NCBI RefSeq assembly: GCF_025567125.1
Contig: NZ_JAOQJI010000007.1
Span: forward strand, 74,609 to 138,608
Length of the DNA: 64,000 bases
From: Phocaeicola fibrisolvens
GTDB lineage: Bacteria > Bacteroidota > Bacteroidia > Bacteroidales > Bacteroidaceae
Direction: 5' to 3'
Shown: piece by piece, positions 42,406 to 52,955 of the stretch
Position numbering within the stretch: position 1 is the first letter of the stretch
Layout of the letters: each line of letters opens with the position of its first letter
The notes under the pieces: model-generated
The model's input: only the letters and a program-made list of their open reading frames with translations
Database searches by the model: none
Told to the model about the DNA's origin: nothing
Program-made: the position numbers and the translations under genes

Positions 42406-44352
42406 TTACTGGTTGGCATAGCTACCTGCTTTTACAGGCCATCCCGGATTCTGGTAAACTACGGAAGTAGAAACATCGCCACCTTCTTCGGGAGTAGACA
42501 TACGGAATACATCGTATGACAGCGGAGAGAGGTAGTTGGCTTCTTCAAAGCAGTAGCCGTTGTACTTCTTGACCAATTCGTTCATTGCCTGCGGGCGCAG
42601 GTACTTGCTGACGGAAGCATCGTTAGGAGCCGTATAGTTCAGCTTGCAGGCAGTGCAGGCAGCTTCGAAGTCGGTGTGGAATTCATCCCAGTAATTCATT
42701 CCTTCTACCCAGTAGTTCTGCATCATGTCGAGTGAACGCCAGCGATACAGGTCGTCCTTACGCATACCTTCCGCAATGAGTTCGCTGCGGCGTTCGCGAC
42801 GGATGTTGTAAAGTGTTGCGTCCACCAGTTCTTTTCCGGAATAGCGGGCCAGGTCGATTTCCTTGCTCAGGTCGGTAGCGTTGATGGTCTTCTGGAAATC
42901 AGGATCGACGCCTGCACGGGTACGCAGTGCTGTCCAGTATTTTTTGAGGGTAGCATCTTCCAGTGTATTGTAGCGCAGGTAGTAAGCTTCGATGTAATTC
43001 AGGTAAGCTTCTGCCGCACGGAAGATAGGCAATGCCAGCGGATAGGCACTGTTGTAAGTCACGTTGTTGTCGGCCCATCCTTTGCGAGGAATGTAGCCGG
43101 TGCTGGTCACGCGGATGCCACTGGCTGCAATCAGTCCGGGGTACTGGTACATGATGTCTTTCCCATTGAGGGTCATGATTTTGTCGCCGGGTTTTGCCAC
43201 GGAAGTCACCAGACGCAAGTCGCGGTTTTCCATGGTGCTTTTCAGATTCTTGTCGCCCTGATAAGCGCCCTCACTTGCATAAATAGGCAGACCGTTGGTC
43301 ATCAGATAGCTGTCTACCAGTGAGCGGGTGAAACCCGTGTTGTCGCCGTGTGAGAAAATATAGGTCTTGTCGCCCACTTCGATGGCACCGTAGCCGTGGG
43401 TAGCTCCCATCACCTGGTTCTGCACCTTGGCATCTTCGCTATACATACGCCACAACAACACTTCGCCACGCTGTCCGGACAGGTCAGTCTGGTTGTAGAG
43501 GCTGGCATAGTCGGTTGTCAATGAGGAGCCTTCGCCCACTTCTTTGGCCGACTGGATAGCTTCGTCCAGGAAGAATTCTATTTCCTTGTTCAAATCGATA
43601 TGGAAAGAAGCGGCATCACCCGGCCATCCCGGTCCACCCGGAACGCGTGCCGTACCTGCATGGTATTTTTCCCAGGTAGCTTCGTACAAAGCCACGCGTG
43701 ACTTGAACAGCAAGGCACATTCGCGGTTCAGACGGTGAGCAGTGAAGCTGTTTGACTTGGGATACATCAGGTCGATGGCCTGATCCAGGTCGCTCAGGAT
43801 GAAGCGGGCCACTTCGTTGCGCGGCTTGCGTTTGTTGGCTTCCACATTGGCAGCATAGTCACCGTCGGTCAGCACTTCGGTCAGGATAGGGAAGTCTCCG
43901 TATGCTTTCAGGAGGCTGAAGTAGGTGTAAGCCCGGAAGAAGTACATTTCGCCGATGTAATGGTTCACGTTGGCGCCGGGGCTCAGCGTCCCGTTTTTCA
44001 GGTTTTCTTCCGTGCGTGCCAGAAAGAGGTTGCAGTTACGGATGGTGCTGAAGCTGCCGTAGCTGCCAGTAGCCGGCACCTGGACGCGCTGAGGAAGGAA
44101 GTTATCCACCTGGTCGATTGTCGTCATGTCGTCGCTGTTATTGTCCGTGGTGAAGTATCCAAAGGTTCCTGTACCCGTCCCGTGGTCGGGCAGCAGACCG
44201 TACATGTTGTTGCAATAAGGTTCCAGCTGATTCTCGGCAGTGAAGAAGTTGCCGTCTACATTGTCTGAGATAGGCTCTTTGTCCAGAAAGTCGGCGCAAG
44301 AGGTTCCCATCAGCAAGGTAGCTGAAAATAAGAATATATATTTCAGTTTCAT
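42406..44352 (-). CDS. SusD/RagB family glycan-binding outer-membrane lipoprotein
   Basis: 648 residues. Lipoprotein signal MKLKYIFLFSATLLMGTSC has Cys19, followed by ADFLDKEPIS, the usual SusD start. The SusD/RagB fold with its TPR-like helical half and a C-terminal domain ending in LSPLSYDVFRMSTPEEGGD is present. It captures the target glycan at the cell surface and sits as a lid on the SusC channel. It lies 23 bp after the susC stop, so the two are one unit. The C-terminal ends WPVKAGSYANQ. Confidence 0.94.
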   Translation of the reverse strand: MKLKYIFLFSATLLMGTSCADFLDKEPISDNVDGNFFTAENQLEPYCNNMYGLLPDHGTGTGTFGYFTTDNNSDDMTTIDQVDNFLPQRVQVPATGSYGSFSTIRNCNLFLARTEENLKNGTLSPGANVNHYIGEMYFFRAYTYFSLLKAYGDFPILTEVLTDGDYAANVEANKRKPRNEVARFILSDLDQAIDLMYPKSNSFTAHRLNRECALLFKSRVALYEATWEKYHAGTARVPGGPGWPGDAASFHIDLNKEIEFFLDEAIQSAKEVGEGSSLTTDYASLYNQTDLSGQRGEVLLWRMYSEDAKVQNQVMGATHGYGAIEVGDKTYIFSHGDNTGFTRSLVDSYLMTNGLPIYASEGAYQGDKNLKSTMENRDLRLVTSVAKPGDKIMTLNGKDIMYQYPGLIAASGIRVTSTGYIPRKGWADNNVTYNSAYPLALPIFRAAEAYLNYIEAYYLRYNTLEDATLKKYWTALRTRAGVDPDFQKTINATDLSKEIDLARYSGKELVDATLYNIRRERRSELIAEGMRKDDLYRWRSLDMMQNYWVEGMNYWDEFHTDFEAACTACKLNYTAPNDASVSKYLRPQAMNELVKKYNGYCFEEANYLSPLSYDVFRMSTPEEGGDVSTSVVYQNPGWPVKAGSYANQ

Positions 44353-44375
44353 AATTATCGATTGTTTTTGTTAGT

Positions 44376-47300
44376 TTACAAAGTTACGTTTACGCCACAA
44401 GAGAGGGTACGGCTCAACGGATAAGTCATACCGTTCTGATACAATGCTTCCGGATCGAAGTTCTTGTTGATGGAAGTACCTGTCCACAAGTTGTCGCCTG
44501 AGAAGAATACTCTGACGCGTTCCAGTCCGATTTTGTGAACCCATGCTTTCGGCAGGGTATAACCGATTTGCAGGTTCTTCAGACGGATGTAAGAAGCGTT
44601 CTGTACGAACTGCGACTGGCTCTGGCGGTTCTGGTTAGATTTCCAAAGAGGACGCGGATAGTAGGCGTTGGTGTTTGCTCCCAACGGGTCGCCTTCCGGA
44701 CGGAAGAAGTCCCAGTGTTCCTTGTAACCGGTAGAAGACCATGCGTCGCCGTCTACACCCCAGAAAATCATACCGCTCAACAGATAGTCACGTTTGGCCA
44801 CACCCTGGAAGAAGATGCTCAGGTCGAAGCCTTTCCATTCTGCACCGATGTTCAAACCGAAGCGGAAACGCGGAGTCGAGTTACCAATAATCTTACGGTC
44901 GCCCGGGTTGTCTACTGTATTCTCGCCGTTGGTGATTTTTCCGTCACCGTCCAGGTCGGCATACATCATGTCACCGGCCTTCCATCCTGAAGCAGCCAGG
45001 CTGACACCCGGAATGGTGTTCTGGTCTACCTTCTCCAAGTGTGCGGCCATTTCTTCGTCTGTCTTGGCCATGCCTACTGATTCATATCCCCAGATTTCGC
45101 CCAGATACTGTCCGGTGTAATAAGTGGAGAGTGACTTGCTGGCGTTGGGGTATTCCGTAATTTTAGTACGTGAATCAGAAAAGTTGAAGGCTACATTGTA
45201 GTTGAATTCACCGATGCGGTCCTGCCAGTTCAGCTGGAGTTCCCAACCTTTGGTGCGCAAAGACGTATTGTTGCGTTGCGGAGCCGAAGCACCCACAATC
45301 GGAGAGATTTCCTGTGCCGGTCCTACCATGTCTTTGGTATCACGGATAAAGTAGTTGAAGTAACCGCTCAAACGGTTGTTGAAAGCGCCGAAGTCCACAC
45401 CGTAGTTGTAGCTGTAAACACGTTCCCAAGTCAGCAGGGAGCTTACCAGTCCTGGAGCGCTTGCAATGTTCGACTTGTTGGCCGCATCCAGCAACCAGCG
45501 TCCGCCTGCATCCGGGCTGCCCACTGTGACTGCCTGAATGGCATAAGTAGGATAGTAGGAGTTGGTGTTCTGGTTACCAAGGCTACCATAAGAGAAGCGG
45601 GGTTTCAAGGTGTTGACCCATTTGCTCAACGGTTCCCAGAAGGATTCGCGAGCGATGTTCCAACCTACGGAAACAGAAGGGAAGGTAGCCCAGCGGCTGT
45701 CTGCGCGGAAACGGGAAGAACCGTCGCGGCGGATGTTGAATTCAAACAGGTAACGTCCGTCGAAGTCGTAGTTCAAACGTCCAAAATAACCTAATGATGA
45801 CCATTCACCGCGGTATGCGCCGTTGCTCTGTGTACCGGTAGAAGTATTGACATCCGGATTGTTGTCGTTCATCACGTCAGAACGTTTGGCCCATACATTG
45901 TTGTAGCGGTAGCTTTCGCTGTTCATACCGAGCATCACTTTCAGGTTGTGCTTTTCCAGGAAATTGAGGCTGTAGTCGGCATAGAGTGAAGTGGTAATCA
46001 TCGTTTCACGCTGCTGTTCGCTGTAAGCCCAAGTCTTTCCGGCTGCCAGGTCGGCGTCACCACCCAGCCATTGTTCGGGAATCGGATTGTTTTCTTTGTC
46101 ATAGAGATACACTCTGGCCACATTGTAAAGGTGTTCGTAGCTGCCTGTACGCAGAGCCAGGTCACCGTGAATGGTCAGTCCCTTCATCGGAGTCAGAATC
46201 AGGCTACCCTGTGTAAAGTAAGTGTCGTCCTGTGTATTGGAGCGTCCGCCCGAGGTCAGCTGCATCAGTTTCGGGTTACGAGTGTAATGACCGTTGTTGT
46301 CGTAAAGCGGCATGTTGGGGTGCAGCTTGGTAGTTTCTGCAAAGAAACGGTCGCCATACAGTTTCAGGAAGGTCGGCATGCCGATGTCTTCGCGGATGAA
46401 ACGGCTGTTGAATTCCAGACGCATCCATTTGGTGATTTCCGCACTGATGCGGGCACTGGCATTGTAACGCTTTTTGTTGTCGTTGGCGTAGTTCATCTGT
46501 CCGTCCTGGCTCAGGAAGGCACCCGATACATAATATTGTATCTTTTCATTACCTCCCGACAGGCTTACGTTGTGCTCTTGTCCGAAAGCCGTCTTGTCGA
46601 TGAAGTTGCGAGGCCAGTTCTGGTTGTCGTTGGAGTTCTGGTTGAAGGCGAAGCAGTTACCGTTCTGTGAAAGAGACGGGTCGGCAGTGGTAGTAATCTC
46701 CCCGCGCATGTACTGCTGGATACGTTCCATGGTGATGTCCGAGAAGAAGTGTGCTTCACCGGAACCCGTGTTGTCGATGGCACGGTTGAAGTACTGTGCA
46801 AAAGTATAGGCATCCAGCATGTCAGGGATGTTGGTCGGACGAGACCAGCGCAGGTTGTTGGAGTACGAAATGCTGGTCTTACCCTGCTTACCTTTCTTGG
46901 TAGTAACCAGGATGACACCGAACGGAGCACGTGAACCGTAGATGGCAGCAGAAGCCGCATCCATCAATACCGAGATGTTGTCGATGTCTTGCGGGTTCAA
47001 CTGGTTCAGGTCGCCTGCCACACCGTCAATCAGCACGAGGGGAGAAGCGCTGGAACCTGTTCCCAGGTTACCTGTACCACGGATATTGAAAGAAGGATTG
47101 GCATCCAGCTTACCGCCGGCATCCGGGATGCTGACGTTCAGACCCGGAACTACACCTTGCAGGGCCTGGCCTACGGAGGTGACCGGACGGGATTCCAGTT
47201 TCTTGTTGTCCACCGAAGCTACGGCACCGGTCAGGTTCACTTTCTTCTGTGTACCGAAACCTACCACTACAACTTCGTCGAGTGTCTGGGTGTCTTCCGA

Positions 47301-47591
47301 CAGGGCTACCTGATAAGAGGTCTTGCCTTTCTGTACCGGGATTTCCAATGTCTGATAACCGATGTACGATACGACCAGCGTACTCCCGGCAGCCACGTTG
47401 TTGAGCTGGAAGTTTCCGTCCAGGTCGGTGATACCGCCGTTGGTCGTACCTTTAATCACTACTGACGCCCCGATGATGGGTTCATTCAGCTTCTTGTCTG
47501 TGACAATTCCGGAGATGCTCATCTGTTGCGCGTGTAGCGGTAGCAAACCTGCCAGCACTGCGATGAGCAGAGTGATGAATTGTGTCTTCAT
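44376..47591 (-). CDS. SusC/RagA family TonB-dependent outer-membrane transporter
   Basis: 1071 residues. A signal peptide (MKTQFITLLIAVLAGLLPLHAQ) is followed by a CarboxypepD_reg-like domain (SGIVTDKKLNEPIIGASVVIKG), a TonB box (EVVVVGFGTQ near 107-117), a plug (SVGQALQGVVPGLN) and a large beta-barrel ending in GVNVTL. It imports oligosaccharides bound by SusD with energy from TonB. Its promoter box lies at 47657, in the shared region with the divergent regulator gene. Confidence 0.95.
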   Translation of the reverse strand: MKTQFITLLIAVLAGLLPLHAQQMSISGIVTDKKLNEPIIGASVVIKGTTNGGITDLDGNFQLNNVAAGSTLVVSYIGYQTLEIPVQKGKTSYQVALSEDTQTLDEVVVVGFGTQKKVNLTGAVASVDNKKLESRPVTSVGQALQGVVPGLNVSIPDAGGKLDANPSFNIRGTGNLGTGSSASPLVLIDGVAGDLNQLNPQDIDNISVLMDAASAAIYGSRAPFGVILVTTKKGKQGKTSISYSNNLRWSRPTNIPDMLDAYTFAQYFNRAIDNTGSGEAHFFSDITMERIQQYMRGEITTTADPSLSQNGNCFAFNQNSNDNQNWPRNFIDKTAFGQEHNVSLSGGNEKIQYYVSGAFLSQDGQMNYANDNKKRYNASARISAEITKWMRLEFNSRFIREDIGMPTFLKLYGDRFFAETTKLHPNMPLYDNNGHYTRNPKLMQLTSGGRSNTQDDTYFTQGSLILTPMKGLTIHGDLALRTGSYEHLYNVARVYLYDKENNPIPEQWLGGDADLAAGKTWAYSEQQRETMITTSLYADYSLNFLEKHNLKVMLGMNSESYRYNNVWAKRSDVMNDNNPDVNTSTGTQSNGAYRGEWSSLGYFGRLNYDFDGRYLFEFNIRRDGSSRFRADSRWATFPSVSVGWNIARESFWEPLSKWVNTLKPRFSYGSLGNQNTNSYYPTYAIQAVTVGSPDAGGRWLLDAANKSNIASAPGLVSSLLTWERVYSYNYGVDFGAFNNRLSGYFNYFIRDTKDMVGPAQEISPIVGASAPQRNNTSLRTKGWELQLNWQDRIGEFNYNVAFNFSDSRTKITEYPNASKSLSTYYTGQYLGEIWGYESVGMAKTDEEMAAHLEKVDQNTIPGVSLAASGWKAGDMMYADLDGDGKITNGENTVDNPGDRKIIGNSTPRFRFGLNIGAEWKGFDLSIFFQGVAKRDYLLSGMIFWGVDGDAWSSTGYKEHWDFFRPEGDPLGANTNAYYPRPLWKSNQNRQSQSQFVQNASYIRLKNLQIGYTLPKAWVHKIGLERVRVFFSGDNLWTGTSINKNFDPEALYQNGMTYPLSRTLSCGVNVTL

Positions 47592-47656
47592 AAGGTTCCT
47601 TTTTAGATTAAGTTGTTAATTAGATGGTTAAACAAATTGGGTGTCTTCACCTTTTG

Positions 47657-47664
47657 CAAAGCTA
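47657..47664 (-). promoter_or_regulatory. -7 box of the susC operon
   Basis: On the - strand TAGCTTTG matches TAnnTTTG, 65 bp before the susC start. The region 47592-47828 is shared with the divergent regulator gene. For the regulator only a near match, TTTCTTTG at 47793-47800, is seen. Confidence 0.5.
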
Positions 47665-47828
47665 TGAATTTAATGTTTCAGTCACGGTGGGTAAACGTCG
47701 CATTAATGGGGGGTATTCTTCTTATCACCGCTTTTTTAGGGGTAAAATCTGTTTTTTTCACTTTCAGAAGGCATTTTGTAGCGGATTTTTGTTTTCTTTG
47801 CATTTGTTTACTAGGCTAAATCTAAAGA

Positions 47829-50800
47829 ATGAAAATTTACACACTTATAGTCCTCTTTTTTGTCGGAATCGTGCTTCCGTCTGGAGCCCAAAGGTTGCTG
47901 GAAAAAGATTTTCAGGTGCTGAACATGAACGACGGAATAGCCGACAATGACATTCATTCCATTGAAAAGGATGCCGAAGGCTTTATCTGGTTTGGTACCA
48001 GCAGCGGATTGAGCCGCTACGACGGGCAGGATTTCAAGACTTTCCGCATCACGGAGGCCCTTCATCGCACGGTGGGGAAAGTAGTCTCACTGAACAAAGA
48101 TTATTTGCTGGTCCGTTCGGAGCGGACACTGTTTCTGTTCGACAAGCAGTGGGAAAGGTTTCTCTCTCTCTGGGATGTGGAGCGGAACAGGATTGTGGAC
48201 TTTACCCGTTTCGTGGCGACCAGCGACGGACATTGCTGGGGAGTGGCCGGAAACACACTTTCGGAGATGGATTTGTCTACGGCTTCCTTCCGGGAAGATA
48301 CGGCCTTTGTTCATTTGCAATCCACGGTCAAGGTGGAATCGGAGCAGGAACTTATGATGCTCTGTCTGGGAGAAGACGGGAAGAGTCTTTATGGTATAGG
48401 CCGGAAAGGTACGGTTTACCGTTATGACCGGGGGCAGAAGCGGCTGGAAACGCTTTGTGTCCGCCCGATGCAGCTGGATGTGCTGGTTACTTCGGCGTTG
48501 CAGGGGGATAATTTTCTGTGGATAACGACTCTCGGCGACGGACTGTATGCTTACGACCTGACCACCCGTGTGATGCATCACTGGCGCTACAATCCGGCCA
48601 ACCGCAACGAACAGCTCTCGCACAACGATGTGTTCCAGCTTTTGCCCCTGGGGGACTCCCGCTACATGGCCTTGACATGGAACGGCTATACGCTGCTTAC
48701 ATTGACCCCGGAGCGGGAACTGAAGATGCGGGCTTTTCATTCTTTCGAGAACAGCGGTAACCAGTACATCGAGACCCGCATGGTGACCGGCTATTATGAC
48801 CCCGAAGGATTGCTGTGGATTGGAACGGAAGGAGGGGGCGTGCTGTTTTCTGACCTGCGCCAGCTTTTCTATCAGCAATATGCACAGGCACATTCCAATG
48901 AACTGTGCGGTATCCAGATGGATAAGGAAGGCTACCTCTGGCTGGCCACTTTCCACAAGGGACTGCTGCGCAGCACGCGGCCTTTTGATGCGGCTGTGCC
49001 CGTGGATTTCCGCTCGGTGGAACCGGGCGTGGCGGTGGTACGTACCGTGTTGTGCAGTGCCGCAGACGTCCGTGGCGGACTTTGGTTCGGCTCTCAGGGT
49101 GGAAAAGTGCTCCGTTATGGAGAGGACGGCAGCTGGCAGGTGGTGGAAATTGTTCCGGAAAAAGGAAAATCACCAGAGGTGTGGAGCCTGTTGCCTCTGT
49201 CGGAAAATGAGGCCTGGGCGGGTACCAGCAGCGGACTTTACCGCGTGAATCTCCGTAAAGGAACTTCGGTGAAGGTGGAATGGAAGAATTCCCAGATTTC
49301 CAATCGTGTGCATGTACGGGCATTGGCTCGTAGTGATGCCCACACGTTGTGGCTAGGTACAGCTCGCGGCCTGTTGCGCCTCACGATGGAAGGAAACCGG
49401 GTGATGCGCTCGCATACTGGTTATGAAAAAGAAGCAGGCATGCCGGTAACGGACGTGGAAGTGCGGGCACTCCTATGGGGAAGCGACCGGAAATTGTGGG
49501 TGGGGTATGCCGGCAACGGACTCGGCGTATGTTCACCAGAAGCAGACCGCATTGTATGTCGTTACACCACCGAGGAGGGCTTGTGCAGTAATTTCGTGAC
49601 CGCTTTGGCTGAAGACGGCGACCATTCCTTGTGGGTGGGCTCCAATTCCGGAATCTCTCGCTTGAGCCGCCATTTGCAGTCGTTCTACAATTTCTATATC
49701 TCGGGCAGCAACCGTTCTGTGTTCTTCGGAAAGGATTTCCTGTTTTGGGGCAACCATAGCACGCTGACTTATTTCCGTCCCTCTCGGCTCCGCTTTCATT
49801 ATCCCATCGAAAAGGGAAGGGTGGTGTTCACCGACCTGGAAGTCAACCATACGTCGGTGCAGATTGGCGAGCATGTGAACGGGCAGGTGATCTTGTCGCG
49901 CTCCTTGCTCTATACGAAAGGGATACACCTGAACCATGCCAACCGGAACTTCTCGCTTTCGTTCTCCAACCTGCTTTACCTGCACAAGCTTCAGAAATAC
50001 CTGTACCGCCTGTACCCGTATCAGGAGGAATGGATTATGGCCGACGAGGGAGACAAAATCTCCTACGACCGTCTGCCTGCGGGAGAATATACGTTTCAGG
50101 TGAAGACGGTCTTTCAAGACCAGAGCGAGGGAGAGGTGAGCAGCCTGGACATTGTGGTCGACCCGCATTGGAGCGAGACCTGGTGGTTCCGTCTGCTGGC
50201 CACTCTCGGACTGATGGGAATATTGTTGGTCTATATCCACCGGGTTCGGCTGAAAGAAAAGCGCGTGCAGTATGAACTGCGGCTGGAGCACGAACTGTTT
50301 ACGGTGAACATGGAGCGCAACAAGGAAATCGAGCTTCGCAAGGAGCGGGAAGATTTCTTCACGATGGCGGCTCATGAGCTGCGTACCCCGCTTACCCTGA
50401 TACTGGCTCCTTTGCGTGAGCTCCTGCACAAGACACCCACTTCGCATCCTTTCTATGCCAAGCTGTCCATGATGTTCAAGTACGCCGAAGGGCTGCATAC
50501 CCTGACCGACCGCCTGCTTTACATCCAGAAGGCAGAGGCCGGGATGGTGAAGCTCTGTCTGTCGCAGGTGGATGTGGAAGCCTTGCTGGTGGATGTGGCG
50601 CAGGGGTTCCAGTCGCTGGCTGCCGAACGGAAGATAGATTACGCCTGGGAACTGGCGCCGGACTGTGTGCCAGTATGGGCCGACCGGGAGAAACTTTCAT
50701 CGGTGGTGCAGAACCTGATATCGAATGCGTTCAAATACACGCCGGAAGGAGGGAAAATCCGTCTGAAGGTGGAACGGAAAGAAATAGACGGGGAATATTT

Positions 50801-51986
50801 CTGCTGTCTGTCGGTGAGCGATACCGGAAAAGGCATTGATAGTGTTCTCCTGCAGCATATCTTCGACCCCTTCGTGACGGGAAAGGAAGCACCCGCTGTT
50901 TCTACGCATGTGGGTATTGGCCTGAAAATCGTGAAACACATCGTGGAGATGCATCACGGACGGGTCACCGTGGACAGCGAGCCGGGCAAGGGCAGTCTGT
51001 TCTGTGTGTACCTGCCCGAAGGAAAATCGCATTTCAGTGAAGACGACTGTACATGGGAAGAAAGTTCAGAGGCCGTCGTTGCTCCAGAAGTCTCCTCTGT
51101 TGTGCCGGAAATGATTTTCCCTGCGACATCGGAACATGTTGCAGAGGCGAAGGAGGAAAAGTTGTCTGCCGCCCGCCAGACGGTACTTGTAATTGAAGAC
51201 AATACCGACATGCGTCACTACCTGTGTGAATTGTTGCGGAAGCAGTATCGGGTGCTGGAGGCCGAAAACGGAGAAGAAGGTCTGAAGATTGCCGTGGAGC
51301 AGGTGCCCGACCTGGTGCTGTCGGATGTGATGATGCCTGTGATGGACGGGTTCACCTGCTGTGCCGAACTGCGCAAGCGGAAGGAAACGGCCCACATCCC
51401 CGTCTTGATGCTCACCGCCAAGGCCGAGGACAGAGACAGCGTGGAAGCCTCCCGGCGGGGAGCCGACGACTACCTGCGCAAGCCGTTCAATCCGGAAGTG
51501 CTGCTGGCCAAGATAGCCTGTCTGCTCGACATGCGCCGTCGTCTGAAACAGATTTACACCCGTACGTTGCTGCATGCGTCGTCTGCCGCGTCAGCTTCGA
51601 CGGAGAAACCGGAAAGCACGGAAAGCGAATTTATGCAGAAGGTGTGGGCTTGCATCGAGGCGAATGTCAGCAATCCCGATTTCAATGTCAAGGTGCTGTC
51701 TGGGGAACTTCACATGAGCCTTGCCACCCTCTACCGCAAGCTGAAGCAGCATACCGACCTTTCGGCCGTGGAACTGATTCGCCACATCCGTATGACCAAG
51801 GCCGCCTTGCTGCTGATGGAAACCAGTCTCTCGGTGACGGAAGTGGCCGAGCGCGTAGGCTTCAACGACCTGCCTACCTTCCGCAAGCATTTTACGGACA
51901 TGTTCGGCGTTTCCCCTTCCAAGTATGCCGAGAGCGGGCAGGGCGGAAACAACAAGTCCCAGCCAGAGGCCGGGACCGGGGTGTGA
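47829..51986 (+). CDS. Hybrid two-component system regulator of the utilisation locus
   Basis: 1385 residues: signal peptide, periplasmic beta-propeller sensor of Reg_prop repeats (about 25-690), Y_Y_Y domain (about 695-770), membrane helix (about 785-802), HisKA with H849 in AAHELRTP, HATPase (LISNAFKYTPEGG, GKGIDS), receiver (about 1118-1235) with D1166 in LVLSDVMMP, and a C-terminal AraC-type DNA-binding domain (about 1280-1370). It senses a breakdown product of the glycan in the periplasm and activates susC. It is divergent from susC, as is usual for these regulators. The ligand is unknown. Confidence 0.95.
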   Translation: MKIYTLIVLFFVGIVLPSGAQRLLEKDFQVLNMNDGIADNDIHSIEKDAEGFIWFGTSSGLSRYDGQDFKTFRITEALHRTVGKVVSLNKDYLLVRSERTLFLFDKQWERFLSLWDVERNRIVDFTRFVATSDGHCWGVAGNTLSEMDLSTASFREDTAFVHLQSTVKVESEQELMMLCLGEDGKSLYGIGRKGTVYRYDRGQKRLETLCVRPMQLDVLVTSALQGDNFLWITTLGDGLYAYDLTTRVMHHWRYNPANRNEQLSHNDVFQLLPLGDSRYMALTWNGYTLLTLTPERELKMRAFHSFENSGNQYIETRMVTGYYDPEGLLWIGTEGGGVLFSDLRQLFYQQYAQAHSNELCGIQMDKEGYLWLATFHKGLLRSTRPFDAAVPVDFRSVEPGVAVVRTVLCSAADVRGGLWFGSQGGKVLRYGEDGSWQVVEIVPEKGKSPEVWSLLPLSENEAWAGTSSGLYRVNLRKGTSVKVEWKNSQISNRVHVRALARSDAHTLWLGTARGLLRLTMEGNRVMRSHTGYEKEAGMPVTDVEVRALLWGSDRKLWVGYAGNGLGVCSPEADRIVCRYTTEEGLCSNFVTALAEDGDHSLWVGSNSGISRLSRHLQSFYNFYISGSNRSVFFGKDFLFWGNHSTLTYFRPSRLRFHYPIEKGRVVFTDLEVNHTSVQIGEHVNGQVILSRSLLYTKGIHLNHANRNFSLSFSNLLYLHKLQKYLYRLYPYQEEWIMADEGDKISYDRLPAGEYTFQVKTVFQDQSEGEVSSLDIVVDPHWSETWWFRLLATLGLMGILLVYIHRVRLKEKRVQYELRLEHELFTVNMERNKEIELRKEREDFFTMAAHELRTPLTLILAPLRELLHKTPTSHPFYAKLSMMFKYAEGLHTLTDRLLYIQKAEAGMVKLCLSQVDVEALLVDVAQGFQSLAAERKIDYAWELAPDCVPVWADREKLSSVVQNLISNAFKYTPEGGKIRLKVERKEIDGEYFCCLSVSDTGKGIDSVLLQHIFDPFVTGKEAPAVSTHVGIGLKIVKHIVEMHHGRVTVDSEPGKGSLFCVYLPEGKSHFSEDDCTWEESSEAVVAPEVSSVVPEMIFPATSEHVAEAKEEKLSAARQTVLVIEDNTDMRHYLCELLRKQYRVLEAENGEEGLKIAVEQVPDLVLSDVMMPVMDGFTCCAELRKRKETAHIPVLMLTAKAEDRDSVEASRRGADDYLRKPFNPEVLLAKIACLLDMRRRLKQIYTRTLLHASSAASASTEKPESTESEFMQKVWACIEANVSNPDFNVKVLSGELHMSLATLYRKLKQHTDLSAVELIRHIRMTKAALLLMETSLSVTEVAERVGFNDLPTFRKHFTDMFGVSPSKYAESGQGGNNKSQPEAGTGV

Positions 51987-52019
51987 TAAATCAATCAGAG
52001 AAATATTGTACGGATAAGT

Positions 52020-52922
52020 TTATCCGCACTGGCTCCGGTATTCGTTCGGGGTGTGTCCCACCAGCCGCTTGAACATGCGGCTCATGTGCTGCGGGTACTG
52101 GAAGCCCAGGCTGTAGGCAATCTCGCTCATGGGCTTGGTGGTGGAAAGCAGCATTTCCTTCGCCCTTTCAATCACCTTTCCCTGAATGTATTCCGAGGCC
52201 GTCCGTCCCGTCTGCCGGCTGATCATGTCGCCGAAATAGTTGGGTGAGAGGAAAACCTTCTCCGCAAAGTATTTCACCGTAGGCAGTCCCTCTTCCTGCG
52301 GTGCCGGACTGTCGAAATACTCATCGAGCAACTGTTCAAAGCGTACGATGATGTCTTTGTTGGAAGCCTCGCGCGTGGTGAACTGCCGTTCGTAGAAGCG
52401 CATGCAGTAGTCCAGCAGCAGTCCGATGTTGGCCGTAATCAGGCGGCGGCTGTGCTTGTCGGCGGGGCGTCGCAGTTCCGTGTCAATCTTTTGCAGGCAG
52501 TCCATCACCGTGCGCCGTTCGTCCTCCGACACGTGCAGCGCCTCGCGGGTTTCGTAGGAGAAAAAGGAGTAATGCTTGATGTCCCTTCCCAGCTGCGTGC
52601 CCCGGATAAAATCCGGATGAAACAGCAGTCCGTGGCATTGGGGCAGTGTGCCTTCCTTCATGCGGAAAGAGGCCACCTGGCCCGGGGCGAAACAGACAAT
52701 CGTCCCCTCCTGGTAGTCGTAGGGTTGGCGTCCGTAGGTGATGTCTCCGCAACAGATTTCTTTCAGGAACAGGGCATACACCCCATAGTTGACTTTAAAC
52801 TCCTGCGGCCACCGCGTAGCCTTCGACAAGTCGACCACGCTGACCATCGGGTGCAGGGTCTCCAGCCCGAAGAGCCGGTTGTATTTTTCCACTGAATCCA
52901 GTTCAATCACTTCTTCTTTCAT
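52020..52922 (-). CDS. AraC family transcriptional regulator
   Basis: 300 residues. The N-terminal AraC ligand-binding part (about 20-150, no zinc or cupin motif obvious) is followed by two helix-turn-helix motifs in the last 100 residues (TVKYFAEKVFLSPNYFGDMISRQTG and MSEIAYSLGFQYPQHMSRMFKRLVGHTPNEYR). It is convergent with the hybrid regulator gene (33 bp between stops, with a small palindrome CGGATAA/TTATCCG at 52011-52026) and divergent from the orphan upxY. The promoter box is at 52948. Target and signal are unknown. Confidence 0.9.
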   Translation of the reverse strand: MKEEVIELDSVEKYNRLFGLETLHPMVSVVDLSKATRWPQEFKVNYGVYALFLKEICCGDITYGRQPYDYQEGTIVCFAPGQVASFRMKEGTLPQCHGLLFHPDFIRGTQLGRDIKHYSFFSYETREALHVSEDERRTVMDCLQKIDTELRRPADKHSRRLITANIGLLLDYCMRFYERQFTTREASNKDIIVRFEQLLDEYFDSPAPQEEGLPTVKYFAEKVFLSPNYFGDMISRQTGRTASEYIQGKVIERAKEMLLSTTKPMSEIAYSLGFQYPQHMSRMFKRLVGHTPNEYRSQCG

Positions 52923-52947
52923 CGTCTTTCCTCCGTTTATTCTCTGG

Positions 52948-52955
52948 CAAATTTA
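52948..52955 (-). promoter_or_regulatory. -7 box of the AraC regulator gene
   Basis: On the - strand TAAATTTG matches TAnnTTTG, 26 bp before the start codon at 52922. Confidence 0.5.
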
